Shown here one piece after another: positions 35,636 through 50,300 of a stretch of 64,000 nt of DNA. The notes beneath the pieces were generated by a model that made no database searches, had not been told where the DNA came from, and saw nothing but the letters and a program-made list of their open reading frames with translations. Position numbers and translations under genes: made by a program. Positions within the stretch are counted from its first letter, which is position 1; every line of letters begins with the position of its first letter. The stretch covers positions 5,526,001 to 5,590,000 of the forward strand of contig NC_135556.1 of NCBI RefSeq assembly GCF_964340395.1, read 5' to 3'. This stretch comes from Glandiceps talaboti (taxonomy: Eukaryota; Hemichordata; Enteropneusta; Spengelidae).

Positions 35636-35784
35636 GCAAAGCATTAACATCAAGCGTTAGCAGTTTCGCTGAGTATGATTATGGATCCGGTCATTTTTAT
35701 TCTTGTCGAAGTGAATTTTTCCCGAAGAGCTAGAATGTGTGCAAAAAAGTGATAAACAAGAAATAAAAGATTCAATGTGCTTAG
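35636..35784 (+). pseudogene. Exon C2, frameshifted
   Basis: It has the same CACAG acceptor and GTAAGC donor as C1, but is 149 bases long instead of 150. One base is lost where C1 has GAATTCTTTTCCG, so the frame reaches TAG a few codons later. If included it would truncate the protein. If skipped, B2 (phase 1) joins A3 (phase 1) cleanly. Confidence 0.6.
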
Positions 35785-36303
35785 GTAAGCCATAGATATT
35801 AAATATGCATAAATGTGCTACGGTAACTTCCCCAGGGAAAGTACATATATACATGATAGATGTTAAAAAAACCGTAACCCGGAAAACAATAAGAATTCAC
35901 TCTTTTCGGGAAAAACATATAGAACAAAAATAAGAATGGATTAGGTGGGTTAGGTCTAAAACCGTGACTATGCTATCTTTTAGTGAGAATTGACAGACAA
36001 TATTGCCCGTTCGATCGTTCGTTGAAAGAGCTCAAGTCAAATTCATGAATGTATAATTAGGAAATGCTAATATCGTCAGTGCAGCGATGTAAGCGATTGG
36101 ACTCACGGTCGAGTGCAAAAGGAAACGGTTACAGTGTAACAATCACCTCTCGCACATTTCGGCTCACATAATTTTGACAATATAGATACGCTTCAAGTTA
36201 GCTAGTTATTTGTGCATGTTGTAGCAATCTCAATTGTTAGACATGACATTAGGCACGGTAAATAACACAAACGGGAACAAAGAAGCTATATTTCTCTGTG
36301 ATA

Positions 36304-37400
36304 CAGTACCGTAGCCTGCGGGGGGGGGGTGAGCTGTCCCCTCACATTTTAAGAAGAAAGTACGTGACGATTCTAGCATGCGCGATTTAAATTGATGGTT
36401 CACTAAAGTCAAATGTGACTGTACACTGACTCCTCGCTAAATATGTATCTTATATCCATATTGTACGCTAGCTTAACTTTCAATAAAAATGTGTCCAGTT
36501 AAAAATTACAACTTTTGCAGTGTAGCAAATTAAAAATTCTTTGTGTGGGAAAGTACAAAAGAAGTGCGCACACGCACTATGCAGTTTCCGCGAGTAACAG
36601 AAGTCTTGAAAACTCCTTCATTTTAAGATAGCAAGTCGCAATAATGTCAGAAGGTTAAACTCCTAAAAAGGCGCAAAAAGTCGTTCAACTTGAAGTCGCC
36701 TGCTGCATGCAGTGACACCGAAGGTGTGCTCGATCTAATTTACATCTTGTTGTTCCTTATAAAACATTTACTGCTGATAAAACGGTAAATCTCTTTTTGG
36801 AATATTTCGACTTGTCTTTGGTTAAAATGTTTCATATAATTATGTCATTGCGCTGACACTAACGTTATTCCACAATTTATTTTGAAGCGACAATTTGCTA
36901 TGGAAAGAACAGCCCTAAAATTGTAAACAGAGCTGTACCTTCGACATCAAAATCCAAACTTCAATTTCCATTATAATGACAGAAGGAGAATCCACTGAGG
37001 AGCTACAATATTTGTTTAACCGTAAATCGTGTACATTTCCTAACTGTAGCTTTGCAAACAAATTGCAAGAAATAGTGTCAAGGTGACTGAATACGTTCTA
37101 TCTAAACTCGACCTGAAATATTTTGCTGTCATTATATATGGTTTCTTATATCCTTGTCAAGCATTATGCAAAAATGAAATCGACCTAGCTATATACTCAA
37201 TGTGATGGGTTAGGTTGCCCGTTGACCAGCTTTTACATTTTTTCTGACCTCACATATTATATTTAGTTGCGTATGCTAAAATAGATATTATGTAAATTGC
37301 ATGTAAATTTATGTAAATTAGCCACCTTTCTAAATTTAAAGGCAAAGTTCTGCCCCCCCCCCCCCCCCCCCACCGGCAATTTGATCAGGCTACGGTCCTG
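36304..37400. mobile_element. R3 element with CAG...CTG inverted ends, copy b
   Basis: Duplicated partner of 28,899-29,993. Ends CAGTACCGTAGCC and GGCTACGGTCCTG. It was already in place before the 2.7-kb duplication. Left-end relatives (TACCGTAGCCTACGGGG) occur in each 4.5-kb unit near 38,384, 42,952 and 47,506 without a recognisable right end. Confidence 0.5.
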
Positions 37401-38175
37401 CTGATAGGGAATTGAGATGTCATTTGCACTCACCCTTGATCGCGCAACCACACGCAATTCTCAACTGCCGCTTGAATTTATATTTAGTCTACGATCATAC
37501 TCAAGAGTATTATGGCATAAATCTAACACTGGTGTCGTGGGACTATATTTTGATATAATATCATTTTCATATAAAAGTGTGCCTGTATTTTGTCATGAAT
37601 TGGAAGACTAGTTAGCTGAATTAACAAAAAAAAAGTTCCTGAAAGAGAACTCACAGACAAGCAGCAATATACCTCAGTTCAGTGTATTTATCACCCGCCA
37701 ACCAGTCCCCCTTAGATTACTGCTCGCTTTGGTGTGTACTGTCACAAAACAAATATACAGTCGACAAGCAAACAGAGAGAAGTTGAGACCAGAAATCGAA
37801 ACAGTGTGTTGTTTTCAATAGTGCTGGTCTAATGCAAACTTTAGAAGCTGAGAGGCCTACCAGGAATGTCGCGCCATTAGTTAAAATTAGCTTTGTTGGA
37901 TGACGTTGCAAGTCAATCAGAAAACACTTGCATAAAATGAACCGTGAAACTGGCAAATAAAAGCTATACACACATTTGTAAATAATGCGAGTTAGAAATA
38001 ACAACATTAAGTCCAAATGTCTCTATAAAAATACATGGACATTTTAGGAAAAACAGAAATTTCCGGGAAAAAGCCGGTTCAGACTTTCGAAGTATCCCGT
38101 TAGCCTAGCCATAATGAGAATTGCAAACAACCTCACTCAAGAAATGTAATAAATCTCTTTGGTTTTATTCATAAG

Positions 38176-38255
38176 GAGATGGACGTCAAACAACAGAAAC
38201 TGGCTCTCAAGATGAAAGCGATGCTAATGCTGGAGAAAGTAGTCCAGATATCCAG
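38176..38255 (+). CDS. Exon A3 (phase 1 to 0)
   Basis: 80 bases with the standard A boundaries, reading DGRQTTETGSQDESDANAGE then SSPDIQ. It is identical in protein to A6. It can follow C1, a skipped C2, or B2, because all leave phase 1. Confidence 0.6.
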
Positions 38256-39929
38256 GTACGTAGCCTTGTATCGGTGCACATTAGGCATGATAATTAATAC
38301 TTAAAGGGAACAATGACGATAGTATGAAAGCTTATCTATGCAAAAGTTCAGTCTAATAAGCTAAGTTAATCATTTATAGTACCGTAGCCTACGGGGGGGG
38401 GCAAGGGGGGCAGCTGCCCCCCCCCCCTGAGATTTTGGAAAAAAAGAAAGAAAAAAAGCTACTTTTTGAATACATAGCGATGCTATTAAAATCGTTATTT
38501 ACGTGACGATTCCTAGCATGCACGATTTAAATGGATGGTTCACTAAAGTGACTGCATACTGACTCCTGGCTAATATGTATCTTATATCGCTACACTGGCT
38601 TAACTTTGAATTAAAATGTGTCCAGGTAAAAATTGTAACTTTTTGCAGCAAATTAAAAATTCTTTGTGCGGGAAAGTACAAAAGATGTGCGCACATGCAC
38701 TGTGCATTTTCCGCGAGTAACAGTTGTCTTTGAAAGTCTCCTTCATTTGAAGATAGCAAGTCGCAATTATAATGTTAGCGAGTGAAACTCAAAAGAAAAG
38801 ACGGAAAAAGTCGTTCAACGTGAGGTTGCCTGCTATGCTGCATGCAGTGACTCCGAAGATGCGCTCGATCTCATTTACATCTTGTTCCTTATATTAAAAC
38901 ATTTCATACTGATAAAACAGCAGATCTTTTTTTTGGAATGTTTGGTGGCCCTGAAAAAATATTAAACAGTTTAAGATCCACTATTTGAAGACATTTCTTT
39001 CAATAATTGTGTTCGACGTTGTCTTTGGTTAAAATGTTGTTTAATATAATTATCTCATTGCACACTGACACACAATGAATTTGTAAACAGAGCTGTGCCT
39101 TCGACATCAAAATCCAAACTTCTATTTCCATTATAATGATAACGACAACTTGAAGGAGAATTCACTGAGTTCACCTTGGGTTCCGACATAAACGAGGCCA
39201 TAACAGTTTCGGGAGTTGGGTAAAGAAAAAGATTATTTTGTTGTGGTACTTATTTGAGAAAGCACCATCCATTTTTTTACTTTGAATGTGACATCTTTTC
39301 GGCAACTACTTTGAAAGATGCGACATTAGGCCAGAAAAAAAATGAAAAAGCTGTTCAACCTATCCATATATTTTTTCCTGGTGATGGGCAATATATCCTC
39401 ATGCGATATTCTCGTCTGCAGCTTGGATTTGTATTATAACTAGTCCACGGAATCGTACACGCAACATTATGGCGTACATCTAACACTGGTTTCGTGGGAT
39501 CTTATATTGATACAATATCATTTCACATAATAAACGTGTCTGTATTTTGTCATAAATTGGAAGACAAGTTTGCTGAAACATTCCTGAAAGAGAACTCACA
39601 GACAAGCAGCAATATACCTCAGTTCAGTGTATTTATCACCCGTCAACCAGTCCCCCTTAGCTTACTGCTCGCTTTGATGTGTACTGTCATAAAACAAATA
39701 TACAGTCGACAAGAAAAGAGAGAGAAAGTGTGATTTAGGGACCGGTCAGTTTCTCTCATCGTGTATCATTACAATGTGTACATTAATTTCTTTGTTTCAG
39801 ATGTCATTCCACCATTGTGGCAAATCCTCATTCTAATACGGATTGTTGTATTTTCCCCTATCTGTAAAACCGAAAACAGGCTGACCCCCTTTATCACTTA
39901 ATTCTAAAACATGATGACCCCCCCCCCCC

Positions 39930-41520
39930 CTCCCATATATCATATTCACATGACAGGTATTTTTCATCGTAACTCAGTGTGGACTGCTTGACCATCTTCA
40001 AATACTTCATAAGATTTCGGGATATTACTATCATAGAATTATTGACTACACAGGGTAAATGTATTCCAAAAGGAGTTTAATTAGCATATTGACAATGACA
40101 GGGAGGGGAAAGCTTGAGAAGCTTATGGGAATATGTACACCTCTCACGGGGAGTCCGATGGGTCTTCCCCTAGAATCCCTGGAAGATGTTTACTCTTGAA
40201 AGACAATTTCAAGACTATTCAGACACTTTCAGACAATAATTTCCAAGTTTTAAGTAAAAAGCAACTACATGTAAAAAGCAACTACATGTGTTTGAAATAT
40301 TTTTGATAGCATCTTGACAGTAAGACGTAGGGGGGAAGAGCTTGAGACAGGAATGTGTGCACCTCATGTGGGATTCTTGGGCATCTCCCCTAGAAGGATT
40401 TTTATTCTGAAAAGTCAATTTTGAGACGATTCAGATACTTTCAGACAATAACAAGTTTTATAAGACAGTACCATCAAGTATCAGAAACTATACTTTATAA
40501 CTTACATAGGGTTGAAATATATTCTTGAAAAGTTCAATGGCATCATTATAGTAAAGGTCAGCACATTTAATAACAGTATCATTGTTAGGGGAGATTTGGA
40601 GATTTATGGCAATTTTAGACTATTGTCAAATATTCTGTGGTCAGTCTCAAGACGGTAACTAGAACATTAGAACATAAACTTTATTTATCAAAGTCCCGAG
40701 TTTGGCCTTGCGGCCTCACTCCAAGGCCAGAGCCAGGAGTTGAGTGCCTTAAATTTTACAAATTATTAAACTTGGAATGACTATGTGTAAATTACATGAG
40801 TGACGCTTACGTCCGTGAATGTGAAACAAAAGGATGCCTTGAGGACAATTGTTTTCCAGACATGCTATCTTTTAAAATACTAAACATGTAGATTCGTGAC
40901 ACTATCTTGGCAAACATTTCACATCTTTAAAAGACAATATCATCTCATATTAGCATAGGATGAAAATATTTAAGAAAGGTGCAATACCATTATGACAATA
41001 GAAAGGTTGGTGCATGAATCTGATTGTTGGTTGAATGCACGAGTGACCTCTGAGGATGAGGGAGTCCCTAGGTTATCCCCCTGGCAGATCTGGAGTTTTT
41101 TGTTTCTATTAAAACGTAGATGTAAGTTTTAAATGAGTTTCCCATGTCATATAAAAATGGAATTGTAACATTGCCATTGGTATAGGGGCATTAATATATG
41201 TATAGTAAAGTCATTGGTGTGTTAGAGAACTTCAGGTGGTCATACTTAGTGTATGATAGAAACTGGAATCTGATGGGATGTGATAACTTGTAGTGTCGAT
41301 AACATGTAATGTCCGAAATAGAAAGTGTATTAATCCATTCTGACAAGTTTATACTGAAGAATAGAACAATTTAGATTAACTTCTTTTATTAACTATCTAT
41401 AAAGATTACCATTACAACACGTTTAAGTTCACCTTTCATCCAAAGTGCAATATAATTGAAGCATTGATTGTGAAACAACCAAACAATTACATGACATGTT
41501 CTGTAACTAGTGTAGTTGAT
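39930..41520 (-). repeat. R1 repeat in tandem unit 1
   Basis: Reverse complement of the R1 copies at 0.4 and 4.4 kb. The equivalent segments in units 2 and 3 are 44,490-46,085 and 49,000-50,600. A 17-base direct repeat (AAAAAGCAACTACATGT) sits inside. Confidence 0.6.
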
Positions 41521-41531
41521 TGTTAACCGTA

Positions 41532-41652
<121 letters not shown>

Positions 41653-42080
41653 TGTTTGAACGCTTACGTGAAGTAAAAAAGAATTGATGTAAGAGACAGG
41701 GACAAGAACAAATATTAACATGTATCACATTTCAGCCAAGGCTATATGCCATTCATGCCATTGTCGAAAGGGATCTTTTCTTCCATCACAATCAAAAACA
41801 CTATGACCCCCCTCCCACACACACAATTTTCAAAACAGTGGGACACGCCATACTGCCAATTTTCAAAACAGGGTGACCCCCTCCCCCAGCCGAAGAAACT
41901 AACCTGTCCCTTACACGACGATCCGTACGTAACTGGGAAAGGGAAACCTGTCATATCACTGATTTAACTTTAAAATATAATGCTTATAATTATGATTTGG
42001 ATCTCAAAAATATTGATTTTATATTGTCGATTGAAGATCACAACTTTCTGTTTTCATATTTCTGTTTTTCATGTTTCTAG

Positions 42081-42153
42081 ACAGACGATGAATACCCTCT
42101 GGATAAAAATGTATCGGGATTGAGTGTTGATCGTCAAGCTAATTTGATGGAGG
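42081..42153 (+). CDS. Exon B3 (phase 0 to 1)
   Basis: Acceptor CATGTTTCTAG and donor GGAG/GTAGGT bound 73 bases, reading TDDEYPLDKNVSGLSVDRQA then NLME plus one base. Both other frames contain a stop, so this is the only usable reading, and it agrees with the phase-0 donor of exon A. Confidence 0.65.
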
Positions 42154-42222
42154 GTAGGTTAAAGATAATCAAACACAAAATGGAAAATATCATGACAATA
42201 TTTCTTGATTTAGTATGCTTGC

Positions 42223-42253
<31 letters not shown>

Positions 42254-42747
42254 CATACATACGTACATACATACATACTTGCGTACGTACGTACTTGAAC
42301 GGGGGAAACATACGATCAGCTGAATGATCACATATCCGTGGTAAGATCGTTTTTATTTGAAATTTTGTCAAACTAGACACCAAAGATAATACACCCACCA
42401 AATATCATGGCAATCGATCCAGCGGTTTTTGACTTCAAGCTGTTTACACACACACACACCCGCGCGCGCGCGCGCTCACATAGACAGACAGACAGGCAGA
42501 CAGACAGACAGATAGATAGATAGATAGATAAACAAACAAACAAACAAACAAAACCACAACCAATCAGAGAGACAGAGACTCTTGCCAAATATCCCTAGAA
42601 AAATTACATGGAATTTTTTAGCAACAGAAATTACAGGGAAAAAGCCGGTTCGGCCTGTTGTAGTATCCCGGTAGCCTAGCTATAATGAGAATTTGCAAAC
42701 AACCTCACTCAGGAAATGTAATCAATCTCTTTGGTTTTATTCATAAG

Positions 42748-42827
42748 GAGATGGACGTGAAACAACAGAAAATGGCTCTCAAGATGAAAGCGATGCTAAT
42801 GCTGGAGAAAGTAATCCAGATATCCAG
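42748..42827 (+). CDS. Exon A4 (phase 1 to 0)
   Basis: 80 bases, reading DGRETTENGSQDESDANAGE then SNPDIQ. It differs from A3 by Q4E, T8N and S22N, all conservative for a polar acidic linker. Confidence 0.6.
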
Positions 42828-45800
42828 GTACGTAGCCTTGTATCGGTGCACATTAGGCATGATAATTAATACTTAAAGGGAACAATGACGATAGTATGAA
42901 AGCTTATCTATGCAAAAGTTCAGTCTAATAAGCTAAGTTAATCATTTATAGTACCGTAGCCTACGGGGGGGGGGCAAGGGGGGCAGCTGCCCCCCCCCTG
43001 AGATTTTGGAAAAAAGGCTACTTTTTGAATACATAGCGATGCTATTAAAATCGTTATTTACGTGACGATTCCTAGCATGCACGATTTAAATGGATGGTTC
43101 ACTAAAGTGACTGTATACTGACTCCTGGCTAATATGTATCTTATATCGCTACACTGGCTTAACTTTGAATTAAAATGTGTCCAGGTAAAAATTGTAACTT
43201 TTTGCAGCAAATTAAAAATTCTTTGTGCGGGAAAGTACAAAAGATGTGCGCACATGCACTGTGCATTTTCCGCGAGTAACAGTTGTCTTTGAAAGTCTCC
43301 TTCATTTGAAGATAGCAAGTCGCAATTATAATGTTAGCGAGTGAAACTCAAAAGAAAAGACGGAAAAAGTCGTTCAACGTGAGGTTGCCTGCTATGCTGC
43401 ATGCAGTGACTCCGAAGATGCGCTCGATCTCATTTACATCTTGTTCCTTATATTAAAACATTTCATACTGATAAAACAGCAGATCTTTTTTTTTTGGAAT
43501 GTTTGGTGGCCCTGAAAAAATATTAAACAGTTTAAGATCCACTATTTGAAGACATTTCTTTCAATAATTGTGTTCGACGTTGTCTTTGGTTAAAATGTTG
43601 TTTAATATAATTATCTCATTGCACACTGACACACAATGAATTTGTAAACAGAGCTGTGCCTTCGACATCAAAATCCAAACTTCTATTTCCATTATAATGA
43701 TAACGACAACTTGAAGGAGAATTCACTGAGTTCACCTTGGGTTCCGACATAAACGAGGCCATAACAGTTTCGGGAGTTGGGTAAAGAAAAAGATTATTTT
43801 GTTGTGGTACTTATTTGAGAAAGCACCATCCATTTTTTTACTTTGAATGTGACATCTTTTCGGCAACTACTTTGAAAGATGCGACATTAGGCCAGAAAAA
43901 AAATGAAAAAGCTGTTCAACCTATCCATATATTTTTTCCTGGTGATGGGCAATATATCCTCATGCGATATTCTCGTCTGCAGCTTGGATTTGTATTATAA
44001 CTAGTCCGCGGAATCGTACACGCAACATTATGGCGTACATCTAACACTGGTTTCGTGGGATCTTATATTGATACAATATCATTTCACATAATAAACGTGT
44101 CTGTATTTTGTCATAAATTGGAAGACAAGTTTGCTGAAACATTCCTGAAAGAGAATTCACAGACAAGCAGCAATGTACCTCAGTTCAGTGTACTTATCAC
44201 CCGTCAACCAGTCCCCCTTAGCTTACTGCTCGCTTTGATGTGTACTGTCATAAAACAAATATACAGTCGACAAGAAAAGAGAGAGAAAGTGTGATTTAGG
44301 GACCGGTCAGTTTCTCTCATCGTGTATCATTACAATGTGTACATTAATTTCTTTGTTTCAGATGTCATTCCACCATTGTGGCAAATCCTCATTCTAATAC
44401 GGATTGTTGTATTTTCCCCTATCTGTAAAACCGAAAACAGGCTGACCCCCTTTATCACTTAATTCTTAAACATGATGACCCCCCCCCCCCTCCCATATAT
44501 CATATTCACATGACAGGTATTTTTCATCGTGACTCAGTGTGGACTGCTTGACCATCTTCAAATACTTCATAAGATTTCGGGATATTACTATCATAGAATT
44601 ATTGACTACACAGGGTAAATGTATTCCAAAAGGAGTTTAATTAGCATATTGACAATGACAGGGAGGGGAAAGCTTGAGAAGCTTATGGGAATATGTACAC
44701 CTCTCACGGGGAGTCCGATGGGTCTTCCCCTAGAATCCCTGGAAGATGTTTACTCTTGAAAGACAATTTCAAGACTATTCAGACACTTTCAGACAATAAT
44801 TTCCAAGTTTTAAGTAAAAAGCAACTACATGTAAAAAGCAACTACATGTGTTTGAAATATTTTTGATAGCATCTTGACAGTAAGACGTAGGGGGGAAGAG
44901 CTTGAGACAGGAATGTGTGCACCTCATGTGGGATTCTTGGGCATCTCCCCTAGAAGGATTTTTATTCTGAAAAGTCAATTTTGAGACGATTCAGATACTT
45001 TCAGACAATAACAAGTTTTATAAGACAGTACCATCAAGTATCAGAAACTATACTGTATAACTTACATAGGGTTGAAATATATTCTTGAAAAGTTCAATGG
45101 CATCATTATAGTAAAGGTCAGCACATTTAATAACAGTATCATTGTTAGGGGAGATTTGGAGATTTATGGCAATTTTAGACTATTGTCAAATCTTCTGTGG
45201 TCAGTCTCAAGACGGTAACTAGAACATTAGAACATAAATTTTATTTATCAAAGTCCCGAGTTTGGCCTTGCGGCCTCACTCCAAGGCCAGAGCCAGGAGG
45301 AGTTGAGTGCCTTAAATTTTACAAATTATTAAACTTGGAATGACTATATGTAAATTACATGAGTGACGCTTACGTCCGTGAATGTGAAACAAAAGGATGC
45401 CTTGAGGACAATTGTTTTCCAGACATGCTATCTTTTAAAATACTAAACATGTAGATTCGTGACACTATCTTGGCAAACATGTCACATCTTTAAAAGACAA
45501 TATCATCTCATATTAGCATAGGATGAAAATATTTAAGAAAGGTGCAATACCATTATGACAATAGAAAGGTTGGTGCATGAATCTGATTGTTGGTTGAATG
45601 CACGAGTGACCTCTGAGGATGAGGGAGTCCCTAGGTTATCCCCCTGGCAGATCTGGAGTTTTTTGTTTCTATTAAAACGTAGATGTAAGTTTTAAATGAG
45701 TTTCCCATGTCATATAAAAATGGAATTGTAACATTGCCATTGGTATAGGGGCATTAATATATGTATAGTAAAGTCATTGGTGTGTTAGAGAACTTCAGGT

Positions 45801-46094
45801 GGTCATACTTAGTGTATGATAGAAACTGGAATCTGATGGGATGTGATAACTTGTAGTGTCGATAACATGTAATGTCCGAAATAGAAAGTGTATTAATCCA
45901 TTCTGACAAGTTTATACTGAAGAATAGAACAATTTAGATTAACTTCTTTTATTAACTATCTATAAAGATTACCATTACAACACGTTTAAGTTCACCTTTC
46001 ATCCAAAGTGCAATATAATTGAAGCATTGATTGTGAAACAACCAAACAATTACATGACATGTTCTGTAACTAGTGTAGTTGATTGTTAACCGTA

Positions 46095-46204
<110 letters not shown>

Positions 46205-46637
46205 AGTTATGTTTGAACGCTTACGTGAAGTAAAAAAGAATTGATGTAAGAGACAGGGACAAGAACAAATATTAACATGTATCACATTTCAGCCAAGGCT
46301 ATATGCCATTCATGCCATTGTCGAAAGGGATCTTTTCTTCCATCACAATCAAAAACACTATGACCCCCCTCCCACACACACAATTTTCAAAACAGTGGGA
46401 CACGCCATACTGCCAATTTTCAAAACAGGGTGACCCCCTCCCCCAGCCGAAGAAACTAACCTGTCCCTTACACGACGATCCGTACGTAACTGGGAAAGGG
46501 AAACCTGTCATATCACTGATTTAACTTTAAAATATAATGCATATAATTATGATTTGGATCTCAAAAATATTGATTTTATATTGTCGATTGAAGATCACAA
46601 CTTTCTGTTTTCATATTTCTGTTTTTCATGTTTCTAG

Positions 46638-46710
46638 ACAGACGATGAATACCCTCAGGATAAAAATGTATCGGGATTGAGTGTTGATCGTCAAGCTAAT
46701 TTGATGGAGG
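46638..46710 (+). CDS. Exon B4 (phase 0 to 1)
   Basis: 73 bases, reading TDDEYPQDKNVSG and then as B3, a single Leu-to-Gln change. Same splice sites as B3. Confidence 0.65.
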
Positions 46711-46779
46711 GTAGGTTAAAGATAATCAAACACAAAATGGAAAATATCATGACAATATTTCTTGATTTAGTATGCTTGC

Positions 46780-46810
<31 letters not shown>

Positions 46811-47301
46811 CATACATACATACATACATACATACATACATACATACTTGCGTACGTAGTACTTGAACGGGGGAAACATACGATCAGCTGAATGATCACA
46901 TATCCGTGGTAAGATCGTTTTTATTTGAAATTTTGTCAAACTAGACACCAAAGATAATACACCCACCAAATATCATGGCAATCGATCCAGCGGTTTTTGA
47001 CTTCAAGCTGTTTACACACACACACACCCGCGCGCGCGCGCTCACATAGACAGACAGACAGGCAGACAGACAGACAGATAGATAGATAGATAAACAAACA
47101 AACAAAACCACAACCAATCAGAGAGACAGAGACTCTTGCCAAATATCCCTAGAAAAATTACATGGAATTTTTTAGCAACAGAAATTACAGGGGAAAAGCC
47201 GGTTCGGCCTGTTGTAGTATCCCGGTAGCCTAGCTATAATGAGAATTTGCAAACAACCTCACTCAGGAAATGTAATCAATCTCTTTGGTTTTATTCATAA
47301 G

Positions 47302-47381
47302 GAGATGGACGTGAAACAACAGAAAATGGCTCTCAAGATGAAAGCGATGCTAATGCTGGAGAAAGTAATCCAGATATCCAG
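47302..47381 (+). CDS. Exon A5 (phase 1 to 0)
   Basis: 80 bases, identical in protein to A4. Confidence 0.6.
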
Positions 47382-50300
47382 GTACGTAGCCTTGTATCTG
47401 TGCACATTAGGCATGATAATTAATACTTAAAGGGAACAATGACGATAGTATGAAAGCTTATCTATGCAAAAGTTCAGTCTAATAAGCTAAGTTAATCATT
47501 TATAGTACCGTAGCCTACGGGGGGGGGCAAGGGGGGCAGCTGCCCCCCCCCCTGAGATTTTGGAAAAAAAGCTACTTTTTGAATACATAGCGATGCTATT
47601 AAAATCGTTATTTACGTGACGATTCCTAGCATGCACGATTTAAATGGATGGTTCACTAAAGTGACTGTATACTGACTCCTGGCTAATATGTATCTTATAT
47701 CGCTACACTGGCTTAACTTTGAATTAAAATGTGTCCAGGTAAAAATTGTAACTTTTTGCAGCAAATTAAAAATTCTTTGTGCGCGAGTAACAGTTGTCTT
47801 TGAAAGTCTCCTTCATTTGAAGATAGCAAGTCGCAATTATAATGTTAGCGAGTGAAACTCAAAAGAAAAGACGGAAAAAGTCGTTCAACGTGAGGTTGCC
47901 TGCTATGCTGCATGCAGTGACTCCGAAGATGCGCTCGATCTCATTTACATCTTGTTCCTTATATTAAAACATTTCATACTGATAAAACAGCAGATCTTTT
48001 TTTTTGGAATGTTTGGTGGCCCTGAAAAAATATTAAACAGTTTAAGATCCACTATTTGAAGACATTTCTTTCAATAATTGTGTTCGACGTTGTCTTTGGT
48101 TAAAATGTTGTTTAATATAATTATCTCATTGCACACTGACACACAATGAATTTGTAAACAGAGCTGTGCCTTCGACATCAAAATCCAAACTTTTATTTCC
48201 ATTATAATGATAACGACAACTTGAAGGAGAATTCACTGAGTTCACCTTGGGTTCCGACATAAACGAGGCCATAACAGTTTCGGGAGTTGGGTAAAGAAAA
48301 AGATTATTTTGTTGTGGTACTTATTTGAGAAAGCACCATCCATTTTTTTACTTTGAATGTGACATCTTTTCGGCAACTACTTTGAAAGATGCGACATTAG
48401 GCCAGAAAAAAAATGAAAAAGCTGTTCAACCTATCCATATATTTTTTCCTGGTGATGGGCAATATATCCTCATGCGATATTCTCGTCTGCAGCTTGGATT
48501 TGTATTATAACTAGTCCGCGGAATCGTACACGCAACATTATGGCGTACATCTAACACTGGTTTCGTGGGATCTTATATTGATACAATATCATTTCACATA
48601 ATAAACGTGTCTGTATTTTGTCATAAATTGGAAGACAAGTTTGCTGAAACATTCCTGAAAGAGAACTCACAGACAAGCAGCAATATACCTCAGTTCAGTG
48701 TATTTATCACCCGTCAACCAGTCCCCCTTAGCTTACTGCTCGCTTTGATGTGTACTGTCATAAAACAAATATACAGTCGACAAGAAAAGAGAGAGAAAGT
48801 GTGATTTAGGGACCGGTCAGTTTCTCTCATCGTGTATCATTACAATGTGTACATTAATTTCTTTGTTTCAGATGTCATTCCACCATTGTGGCAAATCCTC
48901 ATTCTAATACGGATTGTTGTATTTTCCCCTATCTGTAAAACCGAAAACAGGCTGACCCCCTTTATCACTTAATTCTTAAACATGATGACCCCCCCCCCCC
49001 TCCCATATATCATATTCACATGACAGGTATTTTTCATCGTGACTCAGTGTGGACTGCTTGACCATCTTCAAATACTTCATAAGATTTCGGGATATTACTA
49101 TCATAGAATTATTGACTACACAGGGTAAATGTATTCCAAAAGGAGTTTAATTAGCATATTGACAATGACAGGGAGGGGAAAGCTTGAGAAGCTTATGGGA
49201 ATATGTACACCTCTCACGGGGAGTCCGATGGGTCTTCCCCTAGAATCCCTGGAAGATGTTTACTCTTGAAAGACAATTTCAAGACTATTCAGACACTTTC
49301 AGACAATAATTTCCAAGTTTTAAGTAAAAAGCAACTACATGTAAAAAGCAACTACATGTGTTTGAAATATTTTTGATAGCATCTTGACAGTAAGACGTAG
49401 GGGGGAAGAGCTTGAGACAGGAATGTGTGCACCTCATGTGGGATTCTTGGGCATCTCCCCTAGAAGGATTTTTATTCTGAAAAGTCAATTTTGAGACGAT
49501 TCAGATACTTTCAGACAATAACAAGTTTTATAAGACAGTACCATCAAGTATCAGAAACTATACTTTATAACTTACATAGGGTTGAAATATATTCTTGAAA
49601 AGTTCAATGGCATCATTATAGTAAAGGTCAGCACATTTAATAACAGTATCATTGTTAGGGGAGATTTGGAGATTTATGGCAATTTTAGACTATTGTCAAA
49701 TCTTCTGTGGTCAGTCTCAAGACGGTAACTAGAACATTAGAACATAAATTTTATTTATCAAAGTCCCGAGTTTGGCCTTGCGGCCTCACTCCAAGGCCAG
49801 AGCCAGGAGGAGTTGAGTGCCTTAAATTTTACAAATTATTAAACTTGGAATGACTATATGTAAATTACATGAGTGACGCTTACGTCCGTGAATGTGAAAC
49901 AAAAGGATGCCTTGAGGACAATTGTTTTCCAGACATGCTATCTTTTAAAATACTAAACATGTAGATTCGTGACACTATCTTGGCAAACATGTCACATCTT
50001 TAAAAGACAATATCATCTCATATTAGCATAGGATGAAAATATTTAAGAAAGGTGCAATACCATTATGACAATAGAAAGGTTGGTGCATGAATCTGATTGT
50101 TGGTTGAATGCACGAGTGACCTCTGAGGATGAGGGAGTCCCTAGGTTATCCCCCTGGCAGATCTGGAGTTTTTTGTTTCTATTAAAACGTAGATGTAAGT
50201 TTTAAATGAGTTTCCCATGTCATATAAAAATGGAATTGTAACATTGCCATTGGTATAGGGGCATTAATATATGTATAGTAAAGTCATTGGTGTGTTAGAG

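Larger units (their letters stand above)
35551..38255 (+). repeat. 2.7-kb duplication, copy b (carries C2 and A3)
   Basis: Partner of 28,140-30,830. It carries a broken exon C, the second element with CAG...CTG ends and the first A exon of the tandem array. Confidence 0.75.

Noticed and set aside
39801-39899. Possible exon after CTTTGTTTCAG in each 4.5-kb unit (also 44,362 and 48,871)
   Set aside because: The acceptor looks good and the phase-1 frame is open for 32 codons, but the preceding exon A ends in phase 0, the frame ends in TAA and no donor follows. It could only be an alternative last exon after a B exon.
40215-40418. 67-residue minus-strand frame repeated in all three units
   Set aside because: It lies inside the R1 repeat and is repeated only because the unit is. 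R1 copies elsewhere do not keep the frame.
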